Part shown: positions 41,332 through 51,400 of the stretch, piece by piece
How the letters are laid out: each line of letters starts with the position of its first letter
Position numbering within the stretch: the first letter of the stretch is position 1
From: an uncultured Flavobacteriales bacterium
GTDB taxonomy: Bacteria; Bacteroidota; Bacteroidia; Flavobacteriales; Crocinitomicaceae
Assembly: GCA_946482515.1 (NCBI GenBank)
Contig: CAMLRS010000018.1
Span: forward strand, 1-64,000
DNA: 64,000 bases
Direction of reading: 5' to 3'
Position numbers and translations under genes: made by a program
The notes under the pieces: model-generated
Seen by the model: the letters and a program-made list of their open reading frames with translations, nothing else
Databases searched by the model: none
Told to the model about the DNA's origin: nothing

Positions 41332-44148
41332 ATGCCCAAAAACAACTCGATTAAATCCGTACTCATCATCGGTTCAGGTCCCATTGTTATCGGTCAGGCA
41401 TGTGAATTCGACTACTCCGGATCACAAGCCGCCCGTTCGCTCAGGGAAGAAGGAATTGAAGTAACCCTGATCAATTCCAACCCGGCAACGATCATGACGG
41501 ATAAAGTGGTTGCTGATAATGTCTACCTCAAACCGCTGGAGCCGGAAAGCATAATCGAGATTTTGAAAAACCATAAAATCGATGCTGTATTGCCAACAAT
41601 GGGTGGACAAACAGGATTGAACCTGTGCATCCAGTGCCAGGAAATGGGGATTTGGGAAGATTTTAATGTGCAGATCATCGGTGTTGACATTGCCGCTATC
41701 GAGATCACCGAAAACCGTGAGTCTTTCCGCGAGCTGATGGGCAAGATCGGTGTAGGAATGGCACCGCAGCAAACGGCAAAATCCTTCCTCGAAGGAAAAG
41801 AGATCGCCCAGGCATTCGGCTTCCCGCTCTGTATCCGTTCTTCCTTTACATTAGGAGGTGCCGGAGCTTCCATCGTTCACGATCCGAAAGAATTCGACAC
41901 GCTGCTCGAGCGTGGACTTCAGCTTTCACCGATCCACGAAGTCATGATCGATAAAGCATTGCTTGGCTGGAAAGAATACGAGTTGGAGCTGCTCCGCGAT
42001 GCAAACGATAACGTAGTGATCATCTGTTCGATCGAGAATTTCGATCCGATGGGAATCCATACGGGCGATTCGATCACCGTAGCTCCTGCGATGACGCTTT
42101 CCGATACGACGTTCCAGAAAATGCGCGACATGGCCATCAAAATGATGCGCTCTATCGGAAACTTCGCCGGGGGATGTAACGTGCAGTTTGCCGTTTCGCC
42201 GGATGAAAAAGAAGAAATCATCGCTATCGAGATCAACCCGCGTGTGTCACGTTCATCGGCGCTTGCCTCCAAGGCAACCGGTTACCCGATTGCGAAGATC
42301 GCTGCCAAACTGGCGATCGGTTACCACCTCGATGAGCTGAAAAACCAGATTACAAAAACAACTTCCGCGCTGTTCGAGCCAACACTCGACTACGTGATCG
42401 TTAAGATCCCGCGCTGGAACTTTAATAAATTCCCGGGAACCGACCGTCGCCTTGGCTTGCAGATGAAATCTGTAGGAGAAGTGATGGGAATCGGACGCTC
42501 GTTCCAGGAAGCGCTGCAAAAAGCGTGTCAGTCGCTCGAAATCGACCGCAACGGTCTGGGAGCCGACGGAAAAGAGCTGGTGAACCAGGAAGCCATCCTG
42601 CACAGCCTCGAAAACCCAAGCTGGAACCGTTTGTTCCACGTCTACGACGCCATTAAGCTGGGAATTCCTTTCAAAACGATTGTCGACAAAACGAAAATCG
42701 ATATCTGGTTCCTTAAGCAGATCGAGGAATTGATCAAGCTCGAGCGCCGTATTGAGAAATTCACCCTCGAAACGCTACCGAAAGACCTCTTGTTCGAAGC
42801 CAAGCAAAAAGGTTACGCCGATCGTCAGATCGCTCACCTGGTGCGCTGCCTCGAATCCGAAGTGCACAATAAGCGCACGGAAATGGGGATCAACCGCGTG
42901 TTCAAGCTCGTGGATACCTGCGCTGCTGAATTCGAAGCGCAAACACCGTATTACTACTCCACATTCGAGGAGGAAAACGAAAGCATCCGCACGGATAAGA
43001 AGAAAATCGTAGTGCTTGGTTCAGGACCAAACCGCATCGGGCAGGGGATCGAATTCGACTATTCCTGCGTTCACGGTGTATTGGCAGCCAAAGAATGCGG
43101 CTACGAAACCATCATGATCAACTGCAACCCGGAAACGGTTTCCACCGATTTCGATACGGCTGATAAACTGTACTTCGAACCGGTTTTCTGGGAGCATATT
43201 TACGATATCATCAAACACGAACAACCGGAAGGCGTGATCGTACAGCTCGGTGGTCAGACGGCCCTGAAGCTTGCAGAAAAGCTCGAACGTTACGGCGTTA
43301 AAATATTGGGAACGAGCTTTGAAGCGCTTGATCTTGCAGAAGATCGCGGACGTTTCTCCAAGCTGCTCGAACAACACAACATTCCATTCCCGCAGTACGG
43401 TGTGGTTGAAAGCGCCGAGCAGGCACTTGAGCTGGCCGACGATCTGGGCTTCCCGCTGCTGGTACGTCCTTCCTATGTATTGGGTGGACAGAAGATGAAA
43501 ATCGTTATCAACAAAGAAGAGCTGGAGCACCACGTAGTCGATATCATCAACGAAATGGGCAATAACCAGATTCTGCTCGACCACTTCCTCGGTGGCGCGA
43601 TCGAAGCTGAAGCGGATGCTATCTGCGACGGAAAAGACGTGTACATCATCGGTGTGATGCAGCACATTGAGCCGGCCGGAATTCACTCGGGCGACTCTTA
43701 CGCGGTATTGCCTCCATACAACCTGGGCGATTTCGTGATGCAGCAGATCGAAGACATCACACGCAAAATTGCCGTGGAGCTGCGTACGGTCGGGCTGATC
43801 AACATTCAGTTTGCTATCAAAGACGATAAAGTTTACGTGATCGAAGCTAACCCGCGTGCATCGCGTACGGTGCCGTTTATCGCTAAAGCTTACGACGAGC
43901 CGTATGTGAACTACGCTACGAAAGTGATGCTGGGCGAGAAGAAGGTGAAAGATTTCAACTTCAATCCGAAGCGCGAAGGCTACGCCATCAAAATTCCGGT
44001 GTTCTCGTATGAGAAATTCCCGGATGTGAAGAAAGAGCTCGGTCCTGAAATGAAATCCACAGGTGAAGCCATCCGTTTCATCAAAGACCTGAAAGACCCG
44101 TATTTCTTCAAGATCTATTCGGAGCGGAATATGCACCTTTCGAAGTAA
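41332..44148 (+). CDS. carB: Carbamoyl-phosphate synthase large subunit
   Basis: 938 residues. Two homologous ATP-grasp halves are visible: the first begins IGSGPIVIGQACEFDYSGSQA (near 13-33), the second VLGSGPNRIGQGIEFDYSCVH (near 560). Each has its metal-binding NPR (EINPRVSRSSALASK; EANPRASRTVPF). It makes carbamoyl phosphate with CarA for pyrimidines and arginine. Compared with the ~1070 residues of E. coli CarB, the C-terminal MGS-like allosteric domain (binding UMP/ornithine) is missing; the protein ends with the second ATP-grasp (YSERNMHLSK). This short form is typical of Flavobacteriia. carA is not adjacent. Confidence 0.96.
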   Translation: MPKNNSIKSVLIIGSGPIVIGQACEFDYSGSQAARSLREEGIEVTLINSNPATIMTDKVVADNVYLKPLEPESIIEILKNHKIDAVLPTMGGQTGLNLCIQCQEMGIWEDFNVQIIGVDIAAIEITENRESFRELMGKIGVGMAPQQTAKSFLEGKEIAQAFGFPLCIRSSFTLGGAGASIVHDPKEFDTLLERGLQLSPIHEVMIDKALLGWKEYELELLRDANDNVVIICSIENFDPMGIHTGDSITVAPAMTLSDTTFQKMRDMAIKMMRSIGNFAGGCNVQFAVSPDEKEEIIAIEINPRVSRSSALASKATGYPIAKIAAKLAIGYHLDELKNQITKTTSALFEPTLDYVIVKIPRWNFNKFPGTDRRLGLQMKSVGEVMGIGRSFQEALQKACQSLEIDRNGLGADGKELVNQEAILHSLENPSWNRLFHVYDAIKLGIPFKTIVDKTKIDIWFLKQIEELIKLERRIEKFTLETLPKDLLFEAKQKGYADRQIAHLVRCLESEVHNKRTEMGINRVFKLVDTCAAEFEAQTPYYYSTFEEENESIRTDKKKIVVLGSGPNRIGQGIEFDYSCVHGVLAAKECGYETIMINCNPETVSTDFDTADKLYFEPVFWEHIYDIIKHEQPEGVIVQLGGQTALKLAEKLERYGVKILGTSFEALDLAEDRGRFSKLLEQHNIPFPQYGVVESAEQALELADDLGFPLLVRPSYVLGGQKMKIVINKEELEHHVVDIINEMGNNQILLDHFLGGAIEAEADAICDGKDVYIIGVMQHIEPAGIHSGDSYAVLPPYNLGDFVMQQIEDITRKIAVELRTVGLINIQFAIKDDKVYVIEANPRASRTVPFIAKAYDEPYVNYATKVMLGEKKVKDFNFNPKREGYAIKIPVFSYEKFPDVKKELGPEMKSTGEAIRFIKDLKDPYFFKIYSERNMHLSK

Positions 44149-44151
44149 AAC

Positions 44152-44418
44152 ATGATCGTTGAAGCGAGTATCACCGGTTTTTTCAAGACGATACTAATTT
44201 TGATCGGGGTGCTTGTCGCACTTCGTTTCATTGGCAGGTTGATGATTGCCAAGCGGAACCTCGATGAAGAACGTGAAATGCTCCGCCGCGAAAAGGATTT
44301 TCACAAGGAACGTAATGAGAAGCTGAAGAACTTTGGCAAAGTAACTGTTTCGGGTAGAAAGCAATCTTCCGGATCGGTACAGGCTGAAGACGTCGATTTT
44401 GAAGAAGTGAAAGGGTAA
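44152..44418 (+). CDS. DUF4834 family membrane protein
   Basis: 88 residues. One N-terminal membrane helix (FFKTILILIGVLVALRFIGRLMI) is followed by a basic/acidic coiled-coil-like segment (NLDEEREMLRREKDFHKER) and a Ser/Gln-rich tail. This matches DUF4834, small proteins found in Bacteroidota. It begins 3 bases after the carB stop, so it is co-transcribed with carB; function unknown. Confidence 0.8.
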   Translation: MIVEASITGFFKTILILIGVLVALRFIGRLMIAKRNLDEEREMLRREKDFHKERNEKLKNFGKVTVSGRKQSSGSVQAEDVDFEEVKG

Positions 44419-44424
44419 AAAAAG

Positions 44425-44475
44425 CAAAAAATGCATTATTGCAATATTACATTATTGCATTTTTATTATTGGATT
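44425..44475. repeat. Word-iterated fold-back, word ATTATTGCA
   Basis: The arms AAAAATGCATTATTGCAA and ATTATTGCATTTTT pair imperfectly, and ATTATTG recurs three times. It lies just after the DUF4834 stop and before the terminator at 44496. Confidence 0.5.
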
Positions 44476-44495
44476 CCCAACCAGGATATGAACTG

Positions 44496-44524
44496 AAAAA
44501 TCCCGCTTCTGGCGGGATTTTTTT
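44496..44524 (+). terminator. Bidirectional terminator between DUF4834 and DUF1573 genes
   Basis: An 11-bp stem (AAAAATCCCGC with GCGGGATTTTT, loop of 5) has T runs on both strands. It is 77 bases past the DUF4834 stop and 19 bases past the stop of the convergent DUF1573 gene. Confidence 0.88.
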
Positions 44525-44543
44525 CATTGGTATTATTTGTCTC

Positions 44544-45038
44544 TTACGGAAGCGTAGCCTTTACGCGTACCGTTGTTACTTTCGGATCGGTATTCGCCTG
44601 GATCGTCACGGTCTTTTCGACTTTACCGGAACCACTCGGCTTAAAGCTTACTTCAACCACATCGCTTTTACCCGGTGGAATCGGTTTCTCCGGTTTTTTT
44701 GGAGTCGTACAGCCACAGCTGGCGCTTACGTCGGAGATGATCAGCGGGTTCTTGCCCGTGTTCGTCACCGTAAAAACGCATTTGTTCTCTGATTCCGCTT
44801 CGACTTTCCCAAAATCGTGGAATTCTTTGTCGACTTTCAGGCTGGTGCGGCTGGCGATTTCGGCTTCTTCTTCGCGCTTGCTTTGTTTCTCGAACTCTTC
44901 GATTTCTTTCATGTAAGCAGCGTCGTTTTCACCGCCGGCTTCAATCGCGGAAATAACTTCTCCGTCTGATTTTTCTTTCGATTCAGAGCAGGCGCCCAGT
45001 AATAGCAAACCTGCGATCAATAACGTATGTTTTTTCAT
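44544..45038 (-). CDS. DUF1573 domain lipoprotein
   Basis: 164 residues from the ATG at 45038, which starts a lipoprotein signal (MKKHTLLIAGLLLLGAC). A charged linker (~20-65) with EFEKQSKREEEAE leads to a DUF1573 domain: EFHDFGKVEAESENKCVFTVTNTGKNPLIISDVSASCGCTTPKKPEKPIPPGKSDVVEVSFKP is split across ~68-130 and includes the hallmark SCGCT. This is an Ig-like (HYDIN/ASPM-type) fold common in Bacteroidota lipoproteins; partner unknown. A 14-15 bp hairpin separates it from the upstream S41 protease gene. Confidence 0.85.
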   Translation of the reverse strand: MKKHTLLIAGLLLLGACSESKEKSDGEVISAIEAGGENDAAYMKEIEEFEKQSKREEEAEIASRTSLKVDKEFHDFGKVEAESENKCVFTVTNTGKNPLIISDVSASCGCTTPKKPEKPIPPGKSDVVEVSFKPSGSGKVEKTVTIQANTDPKVTTVRVKATLP

Positions 45039-45076
45039 TGGTTGTAAATCAATGAGGCCAAAATTAGGGATTATAA

Positions 45077-45112
45077 ACAGATAGAACACACGTTTTTATG
45101 TGTTCTATCTGT
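45077..45112 (-). terminator. Strong hairpin between the S41 protease and DUF1573 genes
   Basis: A perfect 14-bp stem (ACAGATAGAACACA and its complement, loop of 8; 15 bp with the flanking A-T) lies 7 bases after the S41 protease stop. On the minus strand it is followed by TTATAATCCC, a poor T run, so it may be a partial terminator or an mRNA 3'-end stabiliser. It could also modulate read-through into the DUF1573 gene. Confidence 0.6.
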
Positions 45113-45119
45113 TGTAAAT

Positions 45120-46727
45120 TTAATTGGATGTCTTTGCCAGGTTTTGAGTGTCGTACTGGTTGTTTTGCAACAACTTGATCGCACTTTGCAAAATTTCGTT
45201 CTTCACGTTGAAGATCTCGTAAAAGGCTTTCGTTCCAAACAAATCCTGGGCAATGGAAGCTTTCAGACGCAAACGGATCAGGTCTTCACTGGTCTTGAAT
45301 TGCGCATCGTTCATTTTGAACTCGGTGTCTTCATCCTTCACGTAAGCAAGGAACGCATCCATGACTTTCTTATCGACATTGAACCCGCTGATAAACGATT
45401 CGAGCGTTTCGTACTTCTTGTTCAGATCGTCGCGGTTTTCGTCTACGTACGTCAGCGAATACGTGCTGAATGCGCCTGTAGCGGAAATATCGCGGTAGAG
45501 ATCGGTGAATTCAGTTGTATCGAGTGGAACGAACACATCCGGCATAATACCGCCGCCGCCGTAAACCGTGCGCTGTGTAAGTCGTGTCTGGAATTTCAGT
45601 GAATCCGGCAGCTTGATGCTGTCTGCGTGAACCATTTCACCGTTCATGAAACGACGCATGTAATCGTTGCGGTATTCTTCCAGATCGTCGTAAGGCTTCT
45701 GGATCCAGCGACCGCTAGGAGTGAAGTAACGAGCGATGGTCAAACGGATCTGTGAGCCATCAGTCAGGTCGATCGGACGCTGTACCAATCCTTTTCCATA
45801 AGAACGACGGCCTACGATCAGTCCGCGGTCCCAATCCTGGATAGCACCGGCAACGATTTCGCTGGCAGAAGCAGAGTTTTCATCTGTCAGAACAACCAAA
45901 CGACCGGTTTCCCAGGTTCCGTTGATCTTTGCTACCAGGTCCTGACGTGGCTGCGAGCGACCTTCTGAATAAACGATCAGCTTGTTGCCGGAAAGGAATT
46001 CGTCGGAAATGTATTCGGCAATATTCAGCAAACCGCCGCCATTTCCTTGTAGATCAAGGATCAGGCTTTCCATGCCCATGCCCTTCAGGTCTTTGATACC
46101 TTTTGTGACTTCCTGGTAGGAATTGCGGGAAAAGCTGGTGAGCTTGATATAACCGATCTTCGGCGCAACCATGTAAGCACATTGAACCGAGTTCACAGGC
46201 ACGGTATTGCGCGTGATCACAAAATTCAGGTCTTTTTTGAGGCCTTTGCGCTTGATGTCGACGCGTACTTTGGTTCCGATATCTCCGAGGAGCTTTTCGC
46301 GTACCTGTGTGTTTTTCAAACCAACGCCAGCAACATTCTGGCCTTCGATGGAAACGATCTTGTCGCCGGCACGAATACCCAGCTTTTCAGACGGTCCACC
46401 CGGAATGGTTTCCACAACGATGAGCGTATCTTTCAGGATCTGGAAACGGATACCGATTCCAACAAAACTGCCTTCGATGCTGCTTTTGGCATCGTCGACT
46501 TCTTCTTTGGAAATATACGTCGAGTGCGGATCCAGTTCTTCCAGCATACCAACGATCGCGGCATCCATGAGCTTTTTGCGGTCCACATCATCCACATACA
46601 TTTTGCTGACGTACATCATGATCTCGTCAATGCGTTGACCATCAGTTTGTGTGGGAGCAGGTTTAGGTTGTGCAATCGACAGGAAGCTAACGAATACTGT
46701 CGAAAGGGATAGAATGACTTGTTTCAT
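45120..46727 (-). CDS. S41 family C-terminal processing peptidase
   Basis: 535 residues with a signal peptide (MKQVILSLSTVFVSFLSIAQ). A PDZ domain covers ~85-175 (VGIGIRFQILKDTLIVVETIPGG, LGIRAGDKIVSIEGQNV). The tail-specific protease core has the Ser/Lys dyad, Ser287 in NSASASE and Lys312 in YGKGLVQ, 25 residues apart as in Prc/CtpA. The C-terminal ~190 residues are helical. It should be a periplasmic protease that trims or degrades envelope proteins from the C terminus. Confidence 0.94.
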   Translation of the reverse strand: MKQVILSLSTVFVSFLSIAQPKPAPTQTDGQRIDEIMMYVSKMYVDDVDRKKLMDAAIVGMLEELDPHSTYISKEEVDDAKSSIEGSFVGIGIRFQILKDTLIVVETIPGGPSEKLGIRAGDKIVSIEGQNVAGVGLKNTQVREKLLGDIGTKVRVDIKRKGLKKDLNFVITRNTVPVNSVQCAYMVAPKIGYIKLTSFSRNSYQEVTKGIKDLKGMGMESLILDLQGNGGGLLNIAEYISDEFLSGNKLIVYSEGRSQPRQDLVAKINGTWETGRLVVLTDENSASASEIVAGAIQDWDRGLIVGRRSYGKGLVQRPIDLTDGSQIRLTIARYFTPSGRWIQKPYDDLEEYRNDYMRRFMNGEMVHADSIKLPDSLKFQTRLTQRTVYGGGGIMPDVFVPLDTTEFTDLYRDISATGAFSTYSLTYVDENRDDLNKKYETLESFISGFNVDKKVMDAFLAYVKDEDTEFKMNDAQFKTSEDLIRLRLKASIAQDLFGTKAFYEIFNVKNEILQSAIKLLQNNQYDTQNLAKTSN

Positions 46728-46932
46728 AGAACGATTGTAAACACCTTAAATGTAAGTATTAAACGCAAAAATCCTCAAAAGTTAATAGCGAAACCAGGAA
46801 TAAATGTTAAACGGCCGTTAATAATGAAAAAAGTGACAAGAAGCCGTTAACAATGGAGTGTTGACTTCTTTGAAAAGGGCTTTCCAAAATCGCTTGCCGG
46901 ATTTACTAATTTCGGGATCATAGGTGGTTTTT

Positions 46933-47847
46933 ATGAGTTGGAAAGTTGGTTTGGTAACAGCAATGCTTGCGATCGGTTGTTCGGCGAACGACGCGCAGGC
47001 CCAGGTGAAAGCGATTGACAAGCTGGAAATCCTTTACGATCAGGGACATTATGCCATGGTGTTCCGTCGGGCAAATCGTTTGCTCGACAAGCCCGATTAT
47101 GATTATTCCTTACAGCCGGAGTTCTACAAAAGCTTAGCGATGTTCCAGCTAAGCCGCAAGGAATTTTGGTCGAAAATGCACCCGACCGCGTTGCAGGATG
47201 CGAGAAAGCTCTTCCTGGAAGTGAAATCTTCGTCTGATGGGATGAAAGTATTCAACGCTCACGTAGATCATGTAACAGAGCTGAAACAAGATCTGGCGAT
47301 GTGGGCTGCAGAGCTCAAACGCGCCGGCAACCAGGATAAATTCGACGAATTGCAGCAGATCCTGTTCGGTTTGTTTGATCACGTTCCTGAACTGGATAAT
47401 CCGGGAACCAGCTCGCCGGCCATAACACCGGAAGAAAATGAAGTGGCCGAAAGTCCGCTGACCATCAAACGTCGAGAAGACATCATCGACTTTGCCAAAA
47501 AACAGCTTGGCGTTCCCTATGTCTGGGCCGGCGACGATCCAAACGGATTCGATTGCAGTGGCTTCACCAGCTACGTTATGAAGAAATATGGTAAAGACTT
47601 GCCACGCAGAGCAGAAGACCAGTACAAGTCATCGCGCAAGATCAAACAGCGCCACGCCCAGAAAGGCGATTTGGTGTTCTTTGATAACGGCTCAGGAATT
47701 TCCCACGTTGGTATGATCGTTTCCGAAAAAGGCCAGCCGCTGGTGATGATCCATGCGAGCTCTTCCAAAGGAATTGTCATTACCGAGATCGAAACATCCG
47801 AATACTGGCTGAAGCGTCTGTATGCGTTCGGTACTTATGTCGACTGA
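46933..47847 (+). CDS. NlpC/P60 family cell-wall hydrolase
   Basis: 304 residues from the ATG at 46933 (a GTG three codons earlier also opens the frame). The signal has a possible lipobox (MLAIGC, Cys16). Residues ~25-170 are a helical TPR-like region. Residues ~180-304 form the C40 papain-like domain with Cys208 (DCSGFTSY), His258 (SHVGMI) and a third polar residue at His274 (IHASSSKG). It should cut peptidoglycan stem peptides. An upstream TAATTTCG (46907-46914), one mismatch from the -7 box, lies 18 bases before the ATG. Confidence 0.9.
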   Translation: MSWKVGLVTAMLAIGCSANDAQAQVKAIDKLEILYDQGHYAMVFRRANRLLDKPDYDYSLQPEFYKSLAMFQLSRKEFWSKMHPTALQDARKLFLEVKSSSDGMKVFNAHVDHVTELKQDLAMWAAELKRAGNQDKFDELQQILFGLFDHVPELDNPGTSSPAITPEENEVAESPLTIKRREDIIDFAKKQLGVPYVWAGDDPNGFDCSGFTSYVMKKYGKDLPRRAEDQYKSSRKIKQRHAQKGDLVFFDNGSGISHVGMIVSEKGQPLVMIHASSSKGIVITEIETSEYWLKRLYAFGTYVD

Positions 47848-47857
47848 GTTTTAATAA

Positions 47858-47893
47858 CCGCAGAGAGTTTCACGCAAAGAATCGCAGCGTAAA
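47858..47893. repeat. Single arm of CGCAGAG/CGCAAAG words
   Basis: Words CGCAGAG, CGCAAAG and CGCAGCG are iterated, starting 11 bases after the NlpC/P60 stop, between convergent genes. Same word family as 24368-24480 and 57959-58109, but the opposite arm is missing. Confidence 0.5.
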
Positions 47894-47900
47894 TGGACAA

Positions 47901-48407
47901 TTACGAATTCTGAATTCGACGTCCGAAGAGTGTTGCCAGCAAAGCGAAAATAACGGCGATCAGGAAACCAATACTGGCCAGTGTCAGGCTGCCGTTCCAG
48001 AGGTACAAGCCAGCTACAACGATCGCATTGACGATCAAAGGAAGCATCAGCAGTACAATGCGAACACCGGAAAACAGGTGTGAAACCCGCGCTATTTCAA
48101 ATAAGAAGCCGTGAATGGAAGCAAAAACGGCAATAGTCAGGAAAAACCACAAGGTGCGAATAGTACCCGGATCGGCGATCAGCAAGGCCGAAAGCAGCAG
48201 CGAACAGGCAAACAATATCCCGTTGATATTTCGCACGAATCCTGCCGGAGTAGCGCGCCAGGCCAGGCTGACGATAAATGTCACCAATGAGCTGATGAGC
48301 AAAGGAATGGTTGTTCCGATCGGCCAGCCTAGGCTGTAGATTCCTACGAGGCAGGCAATCAGGCCGGCCAGCAGGAGAAGAGGAATGCTATTGAGTAGGA
48401 AGCGCAT
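47901..48407 (-). CDS. Small multi-pass membrane protein, unknown
   Basis: 168 residues from the ATG at 48407 (MRFLLNSIPLLLL). About six membrane helices (for example LLLLAGLIACLVGIYSLGW, TIPLLISSLVTFIVSLAW, GFLIAVIFALLATLFG), few charged loops and no motif I recognise. It starts 1 base after the stop of the large SpoIIE-type sensor gene, so the two are co-expressed; it may help that sensor or be unrelated cargo. Confidence 0.75.
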   Translation of the reverse strand: MRFLLNSIPLLLLAGLIACLVGIYSLGWPIGTTIPLLISSLVTFIVSLAWRATPAGFVRNINGILFACSLLLSALLIADPGTIRTLWFFLTIAVFASIHGFLFEIARVSHLFSGVRIVLLMLPLIVNAIVVAGLYLWNGSLTLASIGFLIAVIFALLATLFGRRIQNS

Positions 48408-48408
48408 C

Positions 48409-51400
48409 TTACCGTTTTCTGTAACGTACACCGAACACGCACACATCATCCACCTGGTCCAGATCGGATTTCCAGCTGTCGAATGCGTATTGAACGTGGT
48501 TGAACTGCTCGACCAATGGCAGATCGCTGATATTGCTCAGCATGGTCTTAAACTGGCGCGATTTGAATTTCTTCCCTTTTTCGCCACCGAACTGATCCAC
48601 ATAGCCGTCGGTATACAGGTAAATGGCATCACCATCCTGTAACTGGAAAGTCGATACGGAGAACGGCTTGGCATCAACGAACGAGCCGATCGGTTGTTTG
48701 TCGGGCTTGAGCTCGATTACTTCACCGTTGCGGATGATCACGCATTCGTTGTTCGCTCCGGAGAATTTCAGCGTAGCCGTTTCATGTTCGATGCTGCAAA
48801 GGGCAATGTCCATTCCATCTTTCACGTCGGCTTGACCTTCTGAACGGAACGCTTCCACTACGATTTCGCGCAGCTTGTCGAGGATTTCATTCGGCTCTGT
48901 CAGCTTGAACTCGTTGACAGCGCGCAACAAACCGTTGTTGCCCACGATACTCACCAACGAGCCTGGTACACCGTGACCTGTACAATCGATGGCCGAGAAA
49001 ATGGTTTTCCCCTGTACCTCACGCGCCCAGTAGAAGTCACCGGAAACGATGTCTTTCGGACGGTAGAAAACGAAATGTTCGAACAATTCGTTCAAACGCA
49101 CCTGCGATGGCAGAATCGTTGTCTGGATACGCTTCGCGTACTGGATACTGTCGAGAATATCGGTTGTTTTGGCTGTAATCTCTGCTTTTTGCTGTTCTAG
49201 CTGGTTGTTCTGCTCGGCGATCTCGCTGGTACGTTCTTTTACAATGGCTTCCAATCGCTGGTTCTGACGTTTTACGCGCTTCGTGGAAAGCTGTACGACA
49301 ACGAATACGATGATCACGAGCGTAATGACATACAGCATATAAGCCCAGATGGAGCGGTACCAGGGTGGCAAGACCTGCAGGTTGTAGCTCAGGACTTCAC
49401 TTTCGATTCCGTACGTATTTCGCGCCTGGATTTTCAGCGTGTAATTCCCTTCACCGATTTTCTGGAAGCTGGCGTAGTTCAGATCCGACCATTCTGACCA
49501 ACGATCGTCGAAGCCTTCGAGCTTGTAGCGGTATTGCATATTGCCCAGACCGATGAAGGAATTGGCATGGAAAATCACTTTAAAGGAGTTCTGCGAATAG
49601 GTGAGGGCGTCCAGCGGATCTGCCTTGAAGATGTTGTAGGATAACACTTTTCCGTTCACTTCAAAACGATCGACAGAAACCGTCAGTCGGTGGTGGATTT
49701 TCCGGATGGCGTCAAAGTTCAGGACGAACAGCCCGTTGCTGGCTCCCAGCCACACTTCGTTATCCGGACCTTGCTGGATCGTGGAAACGATTCCCGCGCG
49801 TTTGAGTGCTTCGAGCGGCCATTTGGTCCAGACCCATTCTTTTCCGCGCAATTCGAGCCAGCCGGTTTCAAAGCGGCCTTCGTTCGATTTCTCGTACAAA
49901 ACAACCCACAATTGCTGGTCGTTGATATTCACCAGGCGGTGAACGTTGTTGTTGTTCTTGTGAGAGAAGAAATCCGCATTGCGGGCAAACGGGATGAGCT
50001 TTTTATCGTCGCCTGAAATGGTGAACAGCTTATTGGCACAGCCGACATAAATCTCACCTCGGAATTGCTCTACGTAATAGAGCTTCTTTTCACCTTTCTG
50101 TAATTCCTTGTCGCGAATGACGCTGAATTTGCCTGTTTTGGTATTGTAAACGCCAATTCCCTGGCCGTAAATACCAAAGTAAATTTTGCCTTTCCAGGAT
50201 TCGAGGCTGAAGGTGTTGCCATTCAGCTGATCGGCTGTTACGAGCTCTTTGTACTGCCATTGCCCGTTGGGCTGTAAAGCAAGCTGACTGATACCGCTTT
50301 CGAGGCTCAGGTAAATGACGTCTTTGTTTTCGGAATCCTGCTGAAACACCAGACCGTAAACCGGTGGCAGGGGAGCGAATTTGCGGGTTTCCGGGAAATA
50401 TTCGTACAAGCCGTTGTAACCGATCACCAGCGTTTTCTTACCCTGGGACGTTTCAAAGGTCTCAATGTCAAAGATGAATTGATTCAGCGATTCCTGGCTG
50501 GCAAATTTGACATGCGTGTTGTGCTGTTCGCGTGCGAAGACATCCGAATGCAAGCCCAGCAGCAGTTTCCCGGAAGCGAAATCGATGGCTTCTGCTAACG
50601 AGGTCACACCTTCGTCTTTGCGGAAGTATGTCAGCGGACTGGATGTTTCGATTAGCTGAATACCATTGTCGAGGCACAGCCACAGGTTGTTTTCCTTATC
50701 GTGGAAAAGGTTGTAGACGTTCAGATCTTCGAGTCCGTCATACAGATCGATGCGACGCACAATCTTCCCCTGCAAATCGGCAATGATCACACCCTGGGTT
50801 TCCGTACCCATGTAAATACGGTCGCCGTGGCGGTAAATGAAATTCGGTGTCTGACCGGACAGCTCGGGAAAGAGCTCTTCCTTTTCTGAATTCCAGATAA
50901 AGTCATTGTTTTGCTGCCGCGCGCTGAAAAAGCTTCCCGTGATGTCAAGCACATACCAGGTGCCGTTGACCTCAAAGCTCCCGCGGATGTTGCGCAGCGT
51001 TACATGTTCAGGAACCTTTAGCTCACGCGGTTTATTGGTTAGCAGGTCGATGAACAGGTATTTTTTTAAGACTTCTTTCTGGCTTTTCTTTCCCTGGAAA
51101 ACGATCAGCAAGCCGTTTCCGAATCGGGTAGATGTTTTGCTTTGCAAACCTTCGAATCCGGCGGGAAGTGTCATGCGCTTCACCGTTTTGTCTTTCACCG
51201 TATACAAAGCGCGTTCGCCTACGAAAACAACTTCCTGGTTGTTGAGCTCGTAAATGTTCCAGATCGAGCCGAAAGATTCTTTGCTGGTTCCTGAAACGGC
51301 CAATAGCGGGTAATAGCACTGCACACCGGTCTTGTCGTAGGCGATGTAACCGAAGTTGTCTTCACGACCCACATACATCACATCGTTCGAAGCGGTAAAC

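Noticed and set aside
43021..44136. 371-codon minus-strand frame opposite carB
   Set aside because: Antisense to a highly conserved ATP-grasp domain, with no recognisable motif.
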